Below are positions 57,209-61,221 of a DNA stretch of 61,221 nt, piece after piece (the stretch's first letter is position 1; every line of letters begins with the position of its first letter). Source of the stretch: Candidatus Gastranaerophilales bacterium (lineage in GTDB: Bacteria > Cyanobacteriota > Vampirovibrionia > Gastranaerophilales > Gastranaerophilaceae). The stretch is taken from the NCBI GenBank assembly GCA_910587245.1, contig CAJULX010000011.1, positions 1-61,221 of the forward strand. The letters are read 5' to 3'. The notes under the pieces were generated by a model that worked only from the letters and a program-made list of their open reading frames with translations, made no database searches and was not told the origin of the DNA. Position numbers and translations under genes: made by a program.

Positions 57209-58364
57209 AACATTAATGGCTAAAAGGGCTCTTAGAGGATTAAGTGCGGGACACTTTGCAATAGATTTATATGCCGCTGTTTTAATTCCCCTATATCCCG
57301 TTATAGCGCAGAGACTTGAAATAAACCTTGCTGTTATCAGTCTTATAATAGCAATTGGTCATAGCGTTTCATCCATTTTGCAGCCCGTATTCGGGCATAT
57401 TTCAGATAAGCTTCATAAGCGTGTCTTTATGTTTTTTGGCATAATTTTTTCAAGCATTTTTATTCCGCTTGGTTTTATAGCACCTAATGCTTTTATACTC
57501 ACGCTTTGCTTAATGCTTGGAATAATCGGAAATGCCTTTTATCATCCGCAAGTAACTTCCATTATAAAAGATTTTTATAAAGAAAATTTAAAATTATCAC
57601 ATGCAATAGGAGTATTTTTAGGTTTTGGAACAATAGGGTATGCCATGGGACCCTATTTATCCACATACGCTCTACAGGTTTTAGGCGATAAAAACTATGT
57701 TTATATTGCATTTGCAGGGATTTTTATTGCAATTTTAATGTTGTTTTATGTTCCAAAAATCAATAAAAAAGAATGCATAAACAATACTAATTTTACTGCC
57801 GCAATAAAAGAAATTGTAAAAAACAAGACATGTATCTTTCTAATTATAATTACCGTAATAAAAGCAGCACTTGTTATGTCCTTTGGAACATATATGCCGT
57901 TTATTTTGAAAAAATTTGATTTTCCCATAACACATACAGGGCTTGTTTTGACACTTTTCTACATTGCAGGCGGTTTTTCCATGATAATAAGCTCCCGCCT
58001 TGAAAAATTAATTAAATTAAAAGGGGTGATGACAGCATCTTTTCTTCCACTGCTTCCTTTGACGATTATTTCATTGTTATGTTTAAAATACAGTGTGATT
58101 CTTGCAGCAATATTTTTTATAATAACCGGATTTTTTATTTTATTATCCGCAGGAGTTGTACTTGCACATGCGCAAAGAATAATGTCCAATCACACAGGCA
58201 CAATAAGCGGAATTATTCAAGGTTTTACACTTTCGCTCGGGTCTTTATTATTGATTCCTTTTGGAATTATAGGAGAGCATTTCGGGGCAGAATATATTTT
58301 AATCCTAATAACCTCAATTGCCTTTATAGCAGCTATTTACACCGTTAAAACAAAACTTGTTTAG
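57198..58364 (+). CDS. MFS transporter coupled to murQ
   Basis: 388 aa, about 12 transmembrane helices. The N-terminal RALRGLSAGHFAIDLYAAVLIPLYPV and FGHISDKLHKRVF (motif A) resemble the Fsr (fosmidomycin-resistance) branch of the major facilitator family. It starts inside the last codons of murQ, so its product is probably used with MurQ. Possibilities: import of anhydromuropeptides or MurNAc (in place of AmpG or a PTS), or export of a product. Sequence alone cannot decide. Confidence 0.82.
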   Translation: MQNETLMAKRALRGLSAGHFAIDLYAAVLIPLYPVIAQRLEINLAVISLIIAIGHSVSSILQPVFGHISDKLHKRVFMFFGIIFSSIFIPLGFIAPNAFILTLCLMLGIIGNAFYHPQVTSIIKDFYKENLKLSHAIGVFLGFGTIGYAMGPYLSTYALQVLGDKNYVYIAFAGIFIAILMLFYVPKINKKECINNTNFTAAIKEIVKNKTCIFLIIITVIKAALVMSFGTYMPFILKKFDFPITHTGLVLTLFYIAGGFSMIISSRLEKLIKLKGVMTASFLPLLPLTIISLLCLKYSVILAAIFFIITGFFILLSAGVVLAHAQRIMSNHTGTISGIIQGFTLSLGSLLLIPFGIIGEHFGAEYILILITSIAFIAAIYTVKTKLV

Positions 58365-58438
58365 CCCCGCAGGCGCAATTAACTTACTTTTATGATACCT
58401 TTATAAAAGGTAAATATAAGAATAAAAGGAAGAACCCT

Positions 58439-59836
58439 GTGGAAGAGATTTTATTCCCTATAGTTGCAAAAATTAATGAATGCTTATCAAATTATATACT
58501 GGTATTTTTACTTATAGGTATCGGGCTGTGGTATACAATTAAAACAAGGTTTATCCAAATCAGATGCTTTGGCGAAGGCTTAAAAAACGTATTCGGCAAA
58601 ATAAATATGTTTGATAAGACAGAAGAAAAAAGCATGACATCTTTTCAGGCACTTGCAACTGCAGTGGCAGCACAGGTCGGAACAGGAAATATTGTAGGAG
58701 CATCGGGTGCAATACTTATAGGAGGTCCAGGGGCTATTTTTTGGATGTGGGTTATAGCTTTTTTTGGAATGGCAACGATATACGCAGAAGCTACCCTTGC
58801 AATAAAAACAAGAATTATAGAAGAAAACGGAACAATTAAAGGCGGACCGGTGTACTATATTACAACCGCATTTAAAGGAAAATTTGGAAAATTTTTAGCA
58901 GGCTTTTTTGCAATTGCAAGTATTTTGGCACTTGGTTTTATGGGGGCTATGGTGCAGTCAAATTCAATTGCGTACTGCATGCAGACCGCTTTTGGTATTA
59001 ATACCTGGATTATCGGGCTCTTTCTTGTTATTGCGTGTGCCGTAATTTTTATCGGCGGAACAAAGCGGCTTGCTGCCGTTGTAGAAAGAATTGTTCCTTT
59101 TATGGCGGCTTTATTTATAATCGGTTGTATCATAATTTTGATTTCACGTCTTAAATATATTCCTGAAACTTTTTATATGATTTTTAAATATGCATTTGCC
59201 CCGCAGGCAATTTTAGGCGGCGGATTCGGTTATGCATTCAAAACAGCATTAAGTCAAGGGGCTAAACGCGGATTATTTTCAAACGAAGCAGGTATGGGTT
59301 CCACTCCGCATGCGCATGCACTTGCAAATGTCAAAGACCCGCATATTCAAGGAACCGTTGCTATGATAGGAGTTTTTATTGATACTTTTGTTATATTGAC
59401 ATTAAATGCACTGATTGTTATCTCAACCCTTTATACTAAGGGTGGGGTGTTGTCAAACGGATATACGGAAGCTGTTATGGAAATTTTAAACAAAACAAAT
59501 CTGGTACAAACGGCATTCGGTTCCGTGTTTGGCAATTCTTTCGGTGCAATATTTGTTGCAATATGTTTATTTTTCTTTGCGTTTTCAACAATTTTAAGCT
59601 GGAATTTATTCGGAAAAATTAATGCGGTATATCTTTTCGGGAAAAAACATCCCACTGCTTCCAAGCTGATTTATACAATAATTGCACTTGGTTTTATAAT
59701 GCTTGGCAGTTTAATTTCAAGCGATTTTGTATGGGAATTAACCGATATGTTTAATAATTTGATGGTTATCCCAAATGCAATTGCACTGTTTGCACTGACC
59801 GGAATAGTTTTAGGCATTGCAAAGAAAAAATCATAA
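58439..59836 (+). CDS. Sodium:alanine/glycine symporter (AGCS family)
   Basis: 465 aa, about ten or eleven transmembrane helices. TSFQALATAVAAQVGTGNIVGASGAILIGGPGAIFWMW is the AGCS signature; FSNEAGMGSTPHAHA is the conserved mid-loop. Imports Ala or Gly with Na+. Start GTG at 58439 with AGGA about eight bases upstream. It matches the amino-acid fermenting picture, together with SstT next door. Confidence 0.94.
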   Translation: MEEILFPIVAKINECLSNYILVFLLIGIGLWYTIKTRFIQIRCFGEGLKNVFGKINMFDKTEEKSMTSFQALATAVAAQVGTGNIVGASGAILIGGPGAIFWMWVIAFFGMATIYAEATLAIKTRIIEENGTIKGGPVYYITTAFKGKFGKFLAGFFAIASILALGFMGAMVQSNSIAYCMQTAFGINTWIIGLFLVIACAVIFIGGTKRLAAVVERIVPFMAALFIIGCIIILISRLKYIPETFYMIFKYAFAPQAILGGGFGYAFKTALSQGAKRGLFSNEAGMGSTPHAHALANVKDPHIQGTVAMIGVFIDTFVILTLNALIVISTLYTKGGVLSNGYTEAVMEILNKTNLVQTAFGSVFGNSFGAIFVAICLFFFAFSTILSWNLFGKINAVYLFGKKHPTASKLIYTIIALGFIMLGSLISSDFVWELTDMFNNLMVIPNAIALFALTGIVLGIAKKKS

Positions 59837-59839
59837 TAA

Positions 59840-59863
59840 AATCTTATAAAGATTCTTTTCTTA
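59840..59863. terminator. Weak hairpin between convergent transporter genes
   Basis: AATCTT-ATA-AAGATT (59840-59854) then CTTTTCTT. Short stem; it overlaps the sstT stop. Confidence 0.4.
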
Positions 59864-61082
59864 TTTTTCTGTATTCTGCGGCCGCAGTAAAAATAACATC
59901 AGAAGATGAATTCAACGCAGTTTCAAAACTGTCTTGAAGCACGCCGATTATAAAACCAACTCCCACAACCTGTATTGCAATATTATTTGAAACTCCAAAC
60001 AGAGAGCAAGCAAGAGGGATTAGCAGCAATGAACCGCCTGCAACCCCTGAAGCACCGCAAGCCGCAAATGAAGCCAAAACAGCAAGGATAATTGCCGTTG
60101 CAAAACTTACATCAATACCCAAAGTATGTACGGCGGCAAGTGTCATAATAGTAATAGTAACCGCCGCACCGCTCATATTTATTGTAGCGCCCAGAGGAAT
60201 TGAAATAGAGTACATATCTTTATCAAGCCCGAGTTTTTCACAAAGCGCCATATTCACAGGAATATTAGCAGCGGAGCTTCTTGTAAAAAACGCTGTAATT
60301 CCGCTTTCTTTAAGGCATTTTAATATCAAAGGATAAGGATTTTGCCTTGTTACTATAGAAACTATAACAGGATTTGATACAAAGTAAACAAACAACATGC
60401 AAAGAGCAAGCAAAAGAATTAATTTGCCGTATTCGGCAAAAATCTCCGTACCACTGGATGATACAGCCCCGAATACAAGACCCATAATTCCAAACGGGGC
60501 AAAGTTTATGATTTTACAAACAACATCTGATGAGCATTTTGCAATATCTGAAAGAAATTTTTTAGTATTGGGTGATGCCATGGTTTTCATTGCAAAGCCA
60601 AAAACAATAGCCCAGAATAGTATCCCCAGATAATTTCCCGAACCGAGAGAAGTTATCGGGTTTGAAACTATATTGATTAAGAGATTATCCAAAATCTCAC
60701 TTAAATGTGCAGGAGCGGATGAAAATTCCGTATTGCCGGAGGAAAGTGTGAGCGTTAAAGGAAACATAAAACTTGCTATAACTGCAGCACAAGCAGCAAG
60801 AAAAGTTGAAACAAGATAAAGAAGAATGACAACTTTAAAACGCCCGTCATGTTTAATTTGCCCTTGCGCAAGCGAACTTATAACAAGTACGAAAACAAGG
60901 ATTGGGGCAATACCTTTAAGGGCACCTATAAAAAGTTCTCCAATCATTTTGATGAGTTTAAAATTCGGAATAGAAAGCGCAAAAATAACACCGAAAAATA
61001 TCCCGATAATAATCCTTAAAACAAGATTTACACTGCTGTATTGCTTGTAAATTTTAGAAAGAAAACCATTATTACTATTCAT
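59844..61082 (-). CDS. sstT: Serine/threonine:Na+ symporter SstT
   Basis: 412 aa, DAACS family. SSAANIPVNMALCEKLGL (serine-rich re-entrant loop), PLGATINMSGAAVTITIMTLAAVHTLG and CGASGVAGGSLLLIPLACSLFG identify SstT. Start at ATG 61080-61082, with AGGTGAG just upstream; an ATG four codons earlier is in frame but its own codons contain that site. Sodium-driven Ser/Thr uptake. Confidence 0.95.
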   Translation of the reverse strand: MNSNNGFLSKIYKQYSSVNLVLRIIIGIFFGVIFALSIPNFKLIKMIGELFIGALKGIAPILVFVLVISSLAQGQIKHDGRFKVVILLYLVSTFLAACAAVIASFMFPLTLTLSSGNTEFSSAPAHLSEILDNLLINIVSNPITSLGSGNYLGILFWAIVFGFAMKTMASPNTKKFLSDIAKCSSDVVCKIINFAPFGIMGLVFGAVSSSGTEIFAEYGKLILLLALCMLFVYFVSNPVIVSIVTRQNPYPLILKCLKESGITAFFTRSSAANIPVNMALCEKLGLDKDMYSISIPLGATINMSGAAVTITIMTLAAVHTLGIDVSFATAIILAVLASFAACGASGVAGGSLLLIPLACSLFGVSNNIAIQVVGVGFIIGVLQDSFETALNSSSDVIFTAAAEYRKIRKESL

Positions 61083-61171
61083 ACTCACCTGCATTCATCT
61101 TTAAATAAAGATAGCATAAACAGGGGAAAGATGAGAATAAAGATAAACAAAATTGCAATAAATTTTAAAAA

Positions 61172-61221
61172 CTCCCGGACATGGATTCGAACCACGATTG
61201 AATGATCCAGAGTCATCCGTC
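61172..61221 (-). tRNA. tRNA-Gln (anticodon CUG), 5' part beyond the window
   Basis: Visible: anticodon loop CTCTGGA in stem GATGA/TCATT, T loop TTCGAAT, acceptor 3' strand TCCGGGA, discriminator G. Truncated at the right edge. CCA is not encoded, unlike the tRNA-Gln at 20623. Confidence 0.85.

Noticed and set aside
57198..58364. Calling the MFS protein a fosmidomycin-resistance determinant
   Set aside because: Similarity is at family level only, and the coupling to murQ points to a metabolic role.

Overview
The window looks like a chromosomal segment of a low-GC, diderm, fermentative gut bacterium. My best guess is the non-photosynthetic cyanobacterial relatives (Vampirovibrionia, Gastranaerophilales). 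The reasons are an outer-membrane toolkit (two TolC-like proteins, an MlaA-type protein), anaerobe enzymes (HydG for [FeFe]-hydrogenase, a flavodiiron protein, an OadG-like subunit), NarL/LuxR response regulators, and seven otherwise unrelated proteins that carry a short Ser-Phe-(x)-Gly/Lys tag in their first ~50 residues. The assignment is an inference from gene content, not a measured phylogeny.

Layout. 1-10 kb: end of an unrecognised gene, an exported NagZ-type glycosidase, an acidic coiled-coil protein, a TolC-like protein, ValRS, tRNA-Lys(UUU) and a TPR/glycosyltransferase. 10-16.5 kb: an OadG-like peptide, a DUF815 ATPase, IlvC, a YhcH-family protein, a tagged protein, tRNA-Leu and an MlaA/hydrolase fusion. 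16.5-32 kb: a membrane-anchored GH77-like enzyme, a DUF1848/methyltransferase pair, tRNA-Gln, a uridine-kinase-like protein, an MnmA homologue lacking one catalytic cysteine, a giant Ser-Asp repeat protein, a FAD oxidoreductase, an orphan response regulator and a membrane-anchored glycogen-synthase-like enzyme. 32-42 kb: flavodiiron protein, tRNA-Thr, a complete trpEGDCFBA operon plus a membrane protein, and hydG. 42-46 kb: a cluster of three tagged proteins. 46-54.9 kb: a ChbG-like deacetylase/two-component operon, a MarR/EmrA/EmrB/TolC efflux unit and an ArsR/permease pair. 54.9-61.2 kb: tRNA-Lys and tRNA-Glu, anmK and murQ with an MFS transporter, an alanine symporter, SstT and a partial tRNA-Gln.

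How the genes connect. NagZ, AnmK and MurQ together outline recycling of cell-wall MurNAc, and an MFS transporter overlapping murQ is a candidate for the missing importer. The two glucan enzymes share an N-terminal tag and one C-terminal transmembrane helix, which suggests glucan metabolism tethered to a membrane. The tagged proteins, four of which have a spaced 22-nt upstream block, are the best candidate here for an undescribed system. Several genes have a -10 box exactly six bases before the ATG and no Shine-Dalgarno, which suggests leaderless mRNAs are common. No IS element, CRISPR array, rRNA or prophage was seen.
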